Of a stretch of DNA of 64,000 nucleotides, positions 45,884-54,321 are shown piece after piece. The notes beneath the pieces were generated by a model. That model was given only the letters and a program-made list of their open reading frames with translations, made no database searches and was not told the DNA's origin. Location: the NCBI RefSeq assembly GCF_017639205.1, contig NZ_CP071139.1, positions 6,819,501 to 6,883,500 of the forward strand. The letters run 5' to 3'. The stretch comes from Streptomyces nojiriensis (GTDB lineage Bacteria > Actinomycetota > Actinomycetes > Streptomycetales > Streptomycetaceae). The position numbers and the translations under genes were made by a program. The stretch's first letter is position 1. Each line of letters begins with the position of its first letter.

Positions 45884-46034
45884 GATCAATCCCCCTCGTG
45901 GCACGGCGAACCCACGCGTCCGCCCGGCCGGCGACGTCCCGTGTCCATACTGCCAGCCGGGCTGAACGTGTTCAATTCATTCTTCGCGTCCCGTCACGCG
46001 GGCGCACCGGCCCCTGCCTCCTTCGCCGTGGCCG

Positions 46035-48755
46035 CTACAGCCAGGTGCCGAAGCGGCGGATGTACCAGGTCTTCACGAGCTGGGTGAGCGTGCAGTACGC
46101 GAGCAGTACGCCGATCAGCCACGGGAAGTAGCTCGCCGGCAGGGCCACGAAGCCCAGCGAGGGAGCCAGCGGCGAGAAGGGCAGCCAGAGCCCGGTCAGC
46201 ACCGCGAGGACGGTCATCGCCATCACCGGCCAGGAGGCGCGGGACTGGACGAAGGGGATCTTCCGGGTGCGGATCATGTGGACGATCAGGGTCTGCGAGA
46301 GCAGGCCCTCGATGAACCAGCCGGACTGGAAGAGGGACTGGCTCGCCTCGCTGTTCGCCGCGAAGACGTGCCACATGATCAGGAACATCGAGATGTCGAA
46401 GATCGAGCTGACGGGCCCGATGGTGACCATGAAGCGGCCGATGCCCTTGGCGTCCCAGTTGCGGGGCCTGCGGAGGTACTCCTCGTCCATCCGGTCCCAC
46501 GGGGTCGCCAGCTGCGAGATGTCGTAGACCAGGTTCTGGACCAGCAGCATGATCGCGAGCATCGGCTGGAAGGGGATGAAGGCGCTCGCCACCAGGACCG
46601 AGAAGACGTTGCCGAAGTTCGACGACGCGGTCATCTTGATGTACTTGATCGTGTTGCCGAAGGTGGTCCGGCCCTGGACGACGCCCTGCTCCAGGACGGT
46701 CAGGTCCTTCTCCAGCAGGATGATGTCGGCCGACTCCTTGGCGATGTCCACCGCGGTGTCCACGGAGATGCCGACGTCGGCGTCGCGCAGCGCGGCCGCG
46801 TCGTTGATGCCGTCGCCGAGGAACCCGACGGTGTGTCCGCCGGCCTGCAGGGCCCGGACGATCCGGGCCTTCTGGACCGGGTTGACCTTGGCGAAGACCG
46901 TCGTGCGGGCGGCCAGCTCGCGCAGCTCCGTGTCGTCGAGGGCGTCGGTCCCGGGGCCGAGCACCACCTGCCCGACGTCGATGCCGACGTCGGCGCAGAC
47001 CCGGGCGGCGACCAGTTCGTTGTCGCCGGTGACGACCTTGACCGCGATGCCCTTGTCGGCCAGCCCCGTCAGGGCCCGGGCGGCGTCGGCCTTCGGCGGG
47101 TCGAGGAAGGCGAGGAAGCCGACCAGCGTCAGCCCGTCCTCGTCGGCGACCGTGTACGTCTCGCGGGGGGCGTCGATCGTGCGGGTGGCGACGGCGAGGA
47201 CCCGCAGGCCCTGCCGGTTGTCGTCCTCGGCGATCCGGGTGGCGTGCCACCGCAGCCGCTCGGTCAGCTCCACCCTCTCGCCGCGGTCCATCAGGTGCGT
47301 GCAGAGGTCCAGCACCTCCTCCACGGCACCCTTGGTGATCATGATGTGCTCGCGCGGTCCGAGGTCGCCGACCAGTGGGTTGCGGGCCAGGACCACGGAC
47401 ATCCGGCGCCGGGCGAAGTCGAAGGGGATCTCGTCGACCATCGAGAACCGTGCGTCGACGACAACCTCCTCGGCCTCGTCCACGCGGTCGATGACCGCCT
47501 GGTCCATCAGGTTCTTCAGGCCGGTCTGGAAACGCGCGTTGAGGTAGCCGTACTCCAGGACCTCGCCGTCCTCGTCGCCGTGCACGTCCAGGTGGCGGTC
47601 CAGGACGATCCGGTCCTCGGTGAGGGTGCCGGTCTTGTCCGTGCAGAGCACGTCCATCGCGCCCAGGTTCTGGATCGCGCCCAGCCGCTTGACGACCACC
47701 TTCCGCCGGGACATGGCGACCGCGCCGCGCGCCAGGTTGGCGGAGACGACCATCGGCAGCATCTCGGGGGTCAGCCCGACGGCGACGGCGATGCCGAAGA
47801 GGAAGGCCTCGTCCCAGTCGCCCTTGGTGAAGCCGTTGATCATGAAGACGACGGGGACCATCACCAGCATGAAGCGGATCAGCAGGAAGCTGACCTTGCG
47901 CACGCCGGTGTCGAAGTTGGTCTGCGGGCGCTCGCCGACGAGCGAGCCGGCCATCGAGCCGAAGTAGGTGTCGGCGCCGGTGGCGACGACGACCCCGGTG
48001 GCGGTACCGGAGGTGACCGAGGTGCCCATCAGGGCCAGGTTGTCGGCCTCCACCGGGTCGGTGGTCTCCTGCTGGCCGAGGTCCCGCGTACGGGTGTCGG
48101 CCTTGGCCGCCGGCAGGGACTCGCCGGACAGCGCGGCCTGGCTGACGCCCAGGTCCTTGGCCGTGACGATGCGCAGGTCGGCCGGGACCAGGTCGCCGGC
48201 CGCCAGCTTGACCACGTCGCCCGGGACCACCTGGTCCATGGGCACCTCGAACGTGGTGGGCGCGGAGCCGCTGCCGGCCCGCCGCTGCACCGCGCACGTG
48301 GTGGTGACGAGCTTCTTCAGCGCGTCGGCGGCGCGGCCCGAGCGGAACTCCTGCCAGAAGCGCAGCAGACCGCTGATCCCCACCATCACGGAGAGGATGA
48401 CGACGCCCGGGTCCGCGGGGTCCTGCCAGTACATGACCGCCGCCAGGAGGACCAGGACGGCGATGAAGGGGTTCCCGTAGGCCTTCGCCAGTTGGAGGTA
48501 CCAGCGGGGGGCGCGCTCGTGGGCGACGGTGTTGGGGCCGTGCCGCTCCAGGCGCAGCGCGGCCTCGGCGTGGGTGAGGCCGGCCGGGGAGGTGTCCACC
48601 TCCTGAAGGACCTGGACGCCCGAGCGGGCGCTGATCGCGGCGAGACGCTCGCCGGTGAGCCGGGTCCGGGCCTGGAGCTCGGCGGCTTTGCGCTCGCGGC
48701 GGGAAGGGCCCGGCGGTGCGAGCTTGGCCGGGGTGCGCGGGGTGAGCATGGTCAT
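46035..48755 (-). CDS. mgtA: Magnesium-translocating P-type ATPase
   Basis: This 906-aa P3B-type ATPase has the phosphorylation site DVLCTDKTGTLTEDRI, the N-terminal cation ATPase domain, KVVTGDNELVAARVC and the hinge GFLGDGINDAAALRDADVG, plus ten membrane helices with the MgtA-type C-terminus. It imports magnesium across the cytoplasmic membrane. ATG 48755 is preceded by GGAGG at 9 nt; upstream ATGs have no such site. A 594-nt region separates it from the divergent ROK gene and contains a short leader reading frame with a strong ribosome site, suggesting leader-mediated control. Confidence 0.95.
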   Translation of the reverse strand: MTMLTPRTPAKLAPPGPSRRERKAAELQARTRLTGERLAAISARSGVQVLQEVDTSPAGLTHAEAALRLERHGPNTVAHERAPRWYLQLAKAYGNPFIAVLVLLAAVMYWQDPADPGVVILSVMVGISGLLRFWQEFRSGRAADALKKLVTTTCAVQRRAGSGSAPTTFEVPMDQVVPGDVVKLAAGDLVPADLRIVTAKDLGVSQAALSGESLPAAKADTRTRDLGQQETTDPVEADNLALMGTSVTSGTATGVVVATGADTYFGSMAGSLVGERPQTNFDTGVRKVSFLLIRFMLVMVPVVFMINGFTKGDWDEAFLFGIAVAVGLTPEMLPMVVSANLARGAVAMSRRKVVVKRLGAIQNLGAMDVLCTDKTGTLTEDRIVLDRHLDVHGDEDGEVLEYGYLNARFQTGLKNLMDQAVIDRVDEAEEVVVDARFSMVDEIPFDFARRRMSVVLARNPLVGDLGPREHIMITKGAVEEVLDLCTHLMDRGERVELTERLRWHATRIAEDDNRQGLRVLAVATRTIDAPRETYTVADEDGLTLVGFLAFLDPPKADAARALTGLADKGIAVKVVTGDNELVAARVCADVGIDVGQVVLGPGTDALDDTELRELAARTTVFAKVNPVQKARIVRALQAGGHTVGFLGDGINDAAALRDADVGISVDTAVDIAKESADIILLEKDLTVLEQGVVQGRTTFGNTIKYIKMTASSNFGNVFSVLVASAFIPFQPMLAIMLLVQNLVYDISQLATPWDRMDEEYLRRPRNWDAKGIGRFMVTIGPVSSIFDISMFLIMWHVFAANSEASQSLFQSGWFIEGLLSQTLIVHMIRTRKIPFVQSRASWPVMAMTVLAVLTGLWLPFSPLAPSLGFVALPASYFPWLIGVLLAYCTLTQLVKTWYIRRFGTWL

Positions 48756-49013
48756 GACGACTACCTCCCTCCACGGTGTCCGGGCAGCGCGGAGCCGAGC
48801 GGTCACGTGGAGTGATCAGGGGTCGGCGCGCGGGGACCCCGAAGGGCCGCGGGCACGCCGGCGGGCATGGATGACGCACGCCCGGCGGAGTTGGCAGGGC
48901 ATGCGGAAGGAAGGGAGTGTGGAAGGAAGGAACGCGCAGCAACGCGAGCGCGCACGGGGACAGCGGTCCACCGTTGCCGTGCGTACGCAGAGAAAGGTCA
49001 GCCGGTCACGAGG
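48756..49013 (-). promoter_or_regulatory. Long mgtA 5' leader region
   Basis: These 258 nt lie between the predicted leader peptide stop and the mgtA start. No other convincing coding frame exists here. G/C-rich segments such as the GCCGGGCG/CGCCGG stretch near 48850-48890 can fold, so an RNA-based control element is possible. I cannot identify a named riboswitch class by eye. Confidence 0.35.
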
Positions 49014-49055
49014 TCAGCCGACAAGAGCGCTGCAAGGACTTCGATCGGGACTCAT
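49014..49055 (-). CDS. Predicted 13-aa leader peptide upstream of mgtA
   Basis: On the minus strand AAGGAGG lies 8 nt before ATG 49055, which opens the short frame MSPDRSPCSALVG and stop, 258 nt before the mgtA start. The ribosome site is among the strongest in the window, unusual for a frame with no other coding signs. Short leader frames rich in Pro and acidic residues control enterobacterial mgtA through ribosome stalling at low magnesium. This peptide has an S-P-D-R-S-P core. An in-frame ATG ten codons upstream is possible but has a weaker site. Confidence 0.5.
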   Translation of the reverse strand: MSPDRSPCSALVG

Positions 49056-49349
49056 CCCGAACACCTCCTTGCGTAGCGCGGTCATGATGAAACGCCCGAT
49101 CCGGCCGGAATGGCCACAGATGATCGGCGTCCCAGCGACCGTAACACGATCCAGGGGGCCGCTTCCCGCCCCTTTAGGTCAGTAGCGGCCGTTTCATGCC
49201 GCGTCAGCCTCTTGACGTCTGGATGTGCAAAGGCTCGACTTAAGGTTCACAAGTTGGAGAGATGCCGGGGTCTCGGAGCGTGAAGCCGTGACGTGCCCCG
49301 GCCGGGGGGCGACGGCTGGCCGTCGCTAATGGGCAGGAGTGGATGAGTC

Positions 49350-50564
49350 GTGCAGACTCCCGGATCGCAGTCGTCACTGCATCGCGCGAATCTCGAACGG
49401 GTCGTGCGGGCGGTGCGGCTCGCGGGATCGCTGACCCAGGCGGAGATCGCCCGCGCCACCGGACTGTCGGCGGCCACGGTCTCCAACATCGTCCGGGAAC
49501 TGAAGGACGGCGGGACCGTCGAGGTCACCGACACCTCGGCCGGCGGCCGCCGCGCGCGCAGCGTCTCGCTCAGCGGCGACGCGGGGATCGTCATCGGTGT
49601 CGACTTCGGACACACCCACCTGCGGGTGGCGGTGGGGAACCTGGCCCACCAGGTGCTGGCCGAGGAGACCGAGCCGCTGGATGTCGACGCGTCCTGGGCG
49701 GACGGCTTCGACCGGGCGGAAGCCCTGGTCGGACGGCTGATCGCGGACATCGGCGTGGGGCTGGAGAAGGTCATCGGCGTCGGGCTCGGCGTCCCCGGCC
49801 CGATCGACGTGGAGTCCGGGACCCTGGGCTCGACCGCGATCCTGCCGGGCTGGGCGGGCATCAACCCCCGCCAGGAGCTCTCGCAGCGCCTCGGGGTGCC
49901 CGTGTACGTGGACAACGACGCGAACCTCGGCGCCCTCGGTGAACTCGTTTGGGGGAGCGGGCGGGGAGTGAAGGACCTGGCCTACATCAAGGTGGCCAGC
50001 GGCGTCGGCGCGGGCCTCGTGATCAACGGCCAGATCTACCGCGGACCCGGCGGCACGGCGGGCGAGATCGGGCACATCACCCTGGACGAATCGGGCCCGG
50101 TCTGCCGCTGCGGCAACCGCGGCTGCCTGGAGACCTTCGCGGCCGCCCGGTACGTACTGCCGCTGCTCCAGGGCACGCACGGCCCCGAGTTGACGATGGA
50201 GCGGGTGGTCGAACTAGCCCGCGAGGGGGACCCGGGCTGCCGCCGGGTGATCACGGACGTGGGCCGACACATCGGCAGCGGCGTGGCCAGTCTGTGCAAC
50301 CTCCTGAACCCCAGCAGGGTGGTGCTGGGCGGGTCGCTGGCGGAGGCCGGTGAACTCGTCCTCGCCCCCATCCGTGAATCGGTGGGAAGGTACGCGATCC
50401 CCAGTGCGGCCCGGCAGTTGTCGGTGCTGACGGGGAGCCTGGGAGGGCGGGCCGAGGTGCTGGGCGCGCTGGCGCTCGTCCTCAGCGAGATGGGCGATTC
50501 GACACTTTTGTCAGATCATGGAAGTGGAGTGCGAGCTCCAGCCGTCTTGTCTTCAGGTAGATAA
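49350..50564 (+). CDS. rok7B7: ROK family transcriptional regulator (Rok7B7/XylR-like)
   Basis: This 404-aa protein has an N-terminal winged helix (LTQAEIARATGLSAATVSNIVRELKDGG) and a ROK sugar-kinase-like domain with the zinc motif GHITLDESGPVCRCGNRGCLE. GTG 49350 follows AGGAG at 10 nt. Position directly before xylFGH matches SCO6008 (rok7B7), a repressor of xylose transport that also affects carbon-catabolite control and antibiotic production in S. coelicolor. Identification rests on gene order and domain content. Confidence 0.88.
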   Translation: MQTPGSQSSLHRANLERVVRAVRLAGSLTQAEIARATGLSAATVSNIVRELKDGGTVEVTDTSAGGRRARSVSLSGDAGIVIGVDFGHTHLRVAVGNLAHQVLAEETEPLDVDASWADGFDRAEALVGRLIADIGVGLEKVIGVGLGVPGPIDVESGTLGSTAILPGWAGINPRQELSQRLGVPVYVDNDANLGALGELVWGSGRGVKDLAYIKVASGVGAGLVINGQIYRGPGGTAGEIGHITLDESGPVCRCGNRGCLETFAAARYVLPLLQGTHGPELTMERVVELAREGDPGCRRVITDVGRHIGSGVASLCNLLNPSRVVLGGSLAEAGELVLAPIRESVGRYAIPSAARQLSVLTGSLGGRAEVLGALALVLSEMGDSTLLSDHGSGVRAPAVLSSGR

Positions 50565-50614
50565 CGAATGGCACCGTTGTCATCTCGTTAAGAATTCACT
50601 CCTTGACGGCAAAA

Positions 50615-50661
50615 CGCGGCCGGGGTTGACTCACATCCACCTCGGCCGCGCCGCTGCGGCC
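50615..50661 (+). promoter_or_regulatory. Mutually exclusive hairpins in the xylF leader
   Basis: CGCGGCCGGGGT (50615-50626) pairs with ACCTCGGCCGCG (50639-50650) to give a 12-bp stem with one G-T pair. The right arm also overlaps GGCCGC (50644-50649), which pairs with GCGGCC (50656-50661). Only one can form at a time, 20-30 nt before the xylF ATG; the second hairpin ends near the ribosome site GGGAGG. Confidence 0.4.
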
Positions 50662-50681
50662 TCGTCAGGGAGGTTCAAGTA

Positions 50682-51794
50682 ATGAACACGCGTATGCGCA
50701 GAGCCGCCGTAGCTGTCGCCGCTGGTGCCATGGCCGTTTCGCTCGCCGCTTGCGGCAGTGCGAAGGAGGCCGGCGACACGACGAAGGCGTCCTCCGGCGC
50801 TGCCAAGGGCGATGAGATCAAGGTCGGTCTGCTCCTGCCGGAGAACCAGACCGCGCGTTACGAGAAGTTCGACAAGCCGCTGATCGAGAAGAAGGTCGCC
50901 GAGCTCACCGGTGGCAAGGGCAAGGTCGTCTACGCCAACGCCAAGCAGGACGCGACCACGCAGAACTCCCAGGTCGACACGATGATCACCAACAAGGTGG
51001 ACGTCCTGATCGTCGACGCTGTGGACTCCAAGGCCATCGCCGGCTCGGTCAAGAAGGCCAAGGACGCCGGCATCCCGGTCGTCGCCTACGACCGCCTGGC
51101 CGAGGGCCCGATCGACGCGTACACCTCCTTCGACAACGAAGAGGTCGGCAAGGTCCAGGGCAAGGCCCTGCTGGAGGCGCTGGGCGACAAGGCCAAGGAC
51201 GGCCAGATCGTCATGATGAACGGTTCGGTCACCGACCCGAACGCCAAGCTCTTCAAGTCCGGCGCCCACTCCGAGCTCGACGGCAAGGTGAACGTCGGCA
51301 AGGAGTACGACACCGTCGAGTGGAAGCCGGAGAACGCCAACACCAACATGGCGGCCGCGCTCTCCGCGCTCGGCAAGGACAAGGTCGTCGGCGTCTACTC
51401 CGCCAACGACGGCATGGCCGGCGGCATCATCACCGCCCTCAAGGCCGCCGGCGTCTCCCCCCTGCCGCCGGTCACCGGCCAGGACGCGGAACTCGCCGGT
51501 GTGCAGCGGATCGTCGCGGGCGAGCAGTTCATGAGCGTCTACAAGCCGTACGCCCCCGAGGCCGAGGCCGCCGCGAAGATGGCCGTCGCCCTCGCCAAGG
51601 GCGGGAAGGCCGATGGCTCCACGTCCACGGTCGACAGCCCGACCACCAAGGGCGTCGCAGCCGTCCTGATCCCGGTCGTCTCGCTCACCAAGGCCAACAT
51701 CAAGGACACCGTCGTCAAGGACGGCGTCTACTCGGTGGACGAGATCTGCACCGACAAGTACGCGGCGGCCTGCGCCGCCGCCGGCCTGAAGTAG
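50682..51794 (+). CDS. xylF: Xylose ABC transporter substrate-binding lipoprotein
   Basis: This 370-aa ribose/xylose-type binding protein has a lipoprotein signal ending SLAACGS (Cys about residue 24). The mature domain has IKVGLLLPENQTARYEKFDKPLIEKKV, VDVLIVDAVDSKAIAG, IPVVAYDRL and VTGQDAELAGVQRIVAGEQ. GGGAGG precedes the ATG. It lies after the ROK repressor and before the ATPase and permease. The gap to xylG holds a hairpin, probably keeping the binding protein mRNA more abundant. Confidence 0.9.
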   Translation: MNTRMRRAAVAVAAGAMAVSLAACGSAKEAGDTTKASSGAAKGDEIKVGLLLPENQTARYEKFDKPLIEKKVAELTGGKGKVVYANAKQDATTQNSQVDTMITNKVDVLIVDAVDSKAIAGSVKKAKDAGIPVVAYDRLAEGPIDAYTSFDNEEVGKVQGKALLEALGDKAKDGQIVMMNGSVTDPNAKLFKSGAHSELDGKVNVGKEYDTVEWKPENANTNMAAALSALGKDKVVGVYSANDGMAGGIITALKAAGVSPLPPVTGQDAELAGVQRIVAGEQFMSVYKPYAPEAEAAAKMAVALAKGGKADGSTSTVDSPTTKGVAAVLIPVVSLTKANIKDTVVKDGVYSVDEICTDKYAAACAAAGLK

Positions 51795-51856
51795 CGGCCC
51801 CCGTCGCCTCCCCGCGAGGCGGCCCCCCGTGCCTGACCGGCGTCCCGCCACTCTCT

Positions 51857-51874
51857 CCCCGCCACCCGGCGGGG
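51857..51874 (+). terminator. Hairpin between xylF and xylG
   Basis: CCCCGCC (51857-51863) pairs with GGCGGGG (51868-51874) around ACCC in the 168-nt gap. Partial termination or mRNA 3'-end protection here would raise binding protein over pore components, as in many sugar importers. Confidence 0.5.
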
Positions 51875-51962
51875 CGCCGGGCAGAAACGTTCCCCCATTC
51901 GCCCCGCTCCTGCTCTTCTGCACGACATCCCCGCCGGTCAGGCGGCGAAGGAGATGGTTCAT

Positions 51963-52742
51963 GTGTCCGCTGCGCCCGTGCTGGCGTTGCGAGGGGTCTC
52001 GAAGCGGTTCGGCGCCGTTCAGGCCCTGACCGACGTAGAACTCGAGATCCACTCCGGTGAAGTGGTCGCCCTCGTCGGCGACAACGGTGCCGGAAAGTCC
52101 ACGCTGGTCAAGACGATCGCCGGCGTGCACCCCATCGATGAAGGTGTCATCGAGTGGGAAGGGCGTCCGGTCTCCATCGGCAAGCCCCACGACGCCCAGA
52201 ACCTGGGCATCGCGACGGTCTACCAGGACCTGGCGCTGTGCGACAACATCGATGTCGTCGGCAACCTCTTCCTCGGCCGCGAGCTCAAGAGCTTCGGCAT
52301 CCTCGACGAGGTGGAGATGGAGCGGCGCGCCCGCGAGCTCCTGACCACCCTGTCCATCCGGATCCCCAGTGTCCGGATTCCCATCGCGTCACTCTCCGGC
52401 GGTCAGCGCCAGACCGTGGCCATCGCCCGTTCCATGCTGGGCGAGCCCCAGCTCGTCATCCTCGACGAGCCCACCGCCGCCCTCGGCGTCGAGCAGACCG
52501 CACAGGTTCTCGACCTGGTGGAGCGGCTGCGCGAGCGCGGCCACGCCGTCATCCTCATCAGCCACAACATGGCCGATGTGAAGGCCGTCGCCGACAAGGT
52601 GGCGGTCCTGCGGCTGGGCCGCAACAACGGTGTCTTCAACGTCGCCGACACCTCGCAGGAAGAGATCATCTCCGCCATCACCGGTGCCACGGACAACGCC
52701 GTGACCCGCCGGGCGGCCCGCACCTCGGAGGCCGGCAAGTGA
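51963..52742 (+). CDS. xylG: Xylose ABC transporter ATP-binding protein
   Basis: This 259-aa ATPase has Walker A GDNGAGKS, signature LSGGQRQ, Walker B LVILDEP and H-loop ISHNM. It has a single nucleotide-binding domain, about half the size of enterobacterial XylG/RbsA, which carry two. GTG 51963 lies 9 nt after GAAGGAG; an in-frame ATG at 51954 directly abuts that site and is less likely. The stop overlaps the permease start as GTGA. Two copies would be needed per transporter. Confidence 0.9.
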   Translation: MSAAPVLALRGVSKRFGAVQALTDVELEIHSGEVVALVGDNGAGKSTLVKTIAGVHPIDEGVIEWEGRPVSIGKPHDAQNLGIATVYQDLALCDNIDVVGNLFLGRELKSFGILDEVEMERRARELLTTLSIRIPSVRIPIASLSGGQRQTVAIARSMLGEPQLVILDEPTAALGVEQTAQVLDLVERLRERGHAVILISHNMADVKAVADKVAVLRLGRNNGVFNVADTSQEEIISAITGATDNAVTRRAARTSEAGK

Positions 52743-54058
52743 GCACCCAGAACCCTGCCACCGGTCCACTGGACAAGGGCTCCGTCGACCGGCAGGAGCA
52801 CATCGACCCGGTCAACCCGGCGGCCGCGCACGACGCGATCCCGGCCGTGGACCCCCGCCTGCTCGTCAGGGAGGAGGGGCTCGCCGGGTACGTGGGCGAG
52901 TTCAAGCGCAAGATGAAGGCCGGCGACCTGGGCTCCCTCCCGGTCGTCATCGGCCTGATCGTGATCTGGTCGATCTTCCAGGGGCTGAACTCGAACTTCC
53001 TCTCCCCGGAGAACCTCACCAACATCGCGATCACGATGACCGGCACGGGCATGATCGCCATCGGCATCATCTTCGTGCTGCTGCTCGGCGAGATCGACCT
53101 CTCGGTCGGCTCGGTCAGCGGTGTCTCGGGTGCCGTCGTCGCCGTCCTCGCCGTCACCCACGGCGTGAACGAATGGCTGGCCATCCTCGCGGCCGTGGCG
53201 GGAGGCGCCCTGATCGGCTGCATCCACGGCTTCTTCTTCGCCAAGATCGGTGCTCCGGCCTTCGCCGTCACCCTGTCGGGCCTGCTCTTCTGGCTCGGCG
53301 CGATGCTGCAGATCCTCGGCAGCAACGGCACGATCAACATCGACTCCGACGGCGTGGTCGGCAAGCTGACCACGTACTTCTTCTCGGACGTGGCCGTCGC
53401 CTACGGGCTGGCCGCGCTCGCGGTGGCCGGCTACTTCATCGCGGCCTTCCTCGATGCGAGGCGCCGCGAGGCCGCCGGGATGCCCTCCCGGCCGCTCGCC
53501 GAGATCCTGCTGCGCACCGGCCTGCTCGCACTGTGCACCTTCGGCCCCGCCGTACTGTTCAACCAGTACAAGGGCCTGCCGCTCGCGGTGGTGCTCTTCC
53601 TGCTGGCCCTGGTCGTCACGGACTTCCTGCTGCGCCGCACGACCTTCGGGCGAAACGTTTTCGCACTGGGTGGCAGCGTCGAGGCCTCCCGGCGTGCGGG
53701 CATCAACGTCACCCGGATCCGGATCACGGTCTTCGCGATCTCCAGCACCTTCGCGGCGATCGGCGGCCTGTTCTGGGCCTCCAAGATCGCGGCGGCCAAC
53801 CAGAGCGCCGGTGCCGGCGACCTGCTGATGAACGTGATCGCGGCGGCCGTCATCGGCGGCACCAGCCTCTTCGGCGGCCGGGGCCGGACCTGGAACGCCC
53901 TCCTCGGCGTCATGGTCATCGTCTCGATCCAGTACGGTCTGGCTCTGGAAGGCATTGCGACGCCGATCCAGTACATGATCACCGGCGCGGTGCTGCTGGC
54001 GACCGTGGTGATCGACTCGGTGACGCGCAAGACCCAGAAGACGGCCGGACGCGCCTGA
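52739..54058 (+). CDS. xylH: Xylose ABC transporter permease
   Basis: This 439-aa permease is of the ribose/xylose (BPD-transp-2) type with about ten membrane segments. Conserved stretches are GMIAIGIIFVLLLGEIDLSVGSVSG and AAAVIGGTSLFGGRGRTWNALLG. It has a long acidic cytosolic N-terminal tail (about 70 residues). GTG overlaps the upstream TGA. It completes the xylFGH importer; a strong terminator follows. Confidence 0.92.
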   Translation: MSTQNPATGPLDKGSVDRQEHIDPVNPAAAHDAIPAVDPRLLVREEGLAGYVGEFKRKMKAGDLGSLPVVIGLIVIWSIFQGLNSNFLSPENLTNIAITMTGTGMIAIGIIFVLLLGEIDLSVGSVSGVSGAVVAVLAVTHGVNEWLAILAAVAGGALIGCIHGFFFAKIGAPAFAVTLSGLLFWLGAMLQILGSNGTINIDSDGVVGKLTTYFFSDVAVAYGLAALAVAGYFIAAFLDARRREAAGMPSRPLAEILLRTGLLALCTFGPAVLFNQYKGLPLAVVLFLLALVVTDFLLRRTTFGRNVFALGGSVEASRRAGINVTRIRITVFAISSTFAAIGGLFWASKIAAANQSAGAGDLLMNVIAAAVIGGTSLFGGRGRTWNALLGVMVIVSIQYGLALEGIATPIQYMITGAVLLATVVIDSVTRKTQKTAGRA

Positions 54059-54111
54059 TCGCGCGCCCGACTTCGCGCCGGAGTGACGTCCGGCGGTAAG
54101 ACCGGTCACAG

Positions 54112-54142
54112 TGCCCGGCGCCACTTCTCGTGGCGCCGGGCA
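54112..54142 (+). terminator. Terminator of the xylFGH operon
   Basis: A perfect 13-bp stem (TGCCCGGCGCCAC with its complement at 54130-54142) and 5-nt loop TTCTC lie 53 nt after xylH. Confidence 0.85.
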
Positions 54143-54152
54143 TCCGTGCGTG

Positions 54153-54224
54153 CATGTACGGGGTACTCATGTACGGGTATACGCCCGTATGTGATGTGTG
54201 GCCGTCAGGTCGCGCGTACATGTA
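54153..54224. promoter_or_regulatory. Repeat-rich operator region before dxs
   Basis: CATGTACGGGGTA and CATGTACGGGTA occur 16 nt apart (54153 and 54169). TACGGG and CCCGTA form an inverted repeat at 54172-54189, and the palindrome TACATGTA lies at 54217-54224. Such clustered half-sites suggest a regulator binding region controlling dxs, about 100-170 nt before its start. Confidence 0.5.
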
Positions 54225-54321
54225 TGACAAAGGTGTGACTCCCCCGGGACGGCCCGATGACCGTGCCCGGGGACGGAACATTAGACTCGACAGACCAGCA
54301 AGCAACTGCAAGGAGGCACGG

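Noticed and set aside
45994..48942. 982-codon minus-strand frame offset from mgtA
   Set aside because: An out-of-frame shadow of mgtA with Arg/Gly/Pro-rich composition and no motifs.
48867..49076. 69-codon plus-strand frame in the mgtA/ROK gap
   Set aside because: No ribosome site, no family-like sequence, and it runs antisense to the predicted mgtA leader.
49195..49250. TTGACG (49212-49217) as the -35 of the ROK gene promoter
   Set aside because: No acceptable -10 at 16-19 nt; TAAGGT is 23 nt away, so no promoter call was made.
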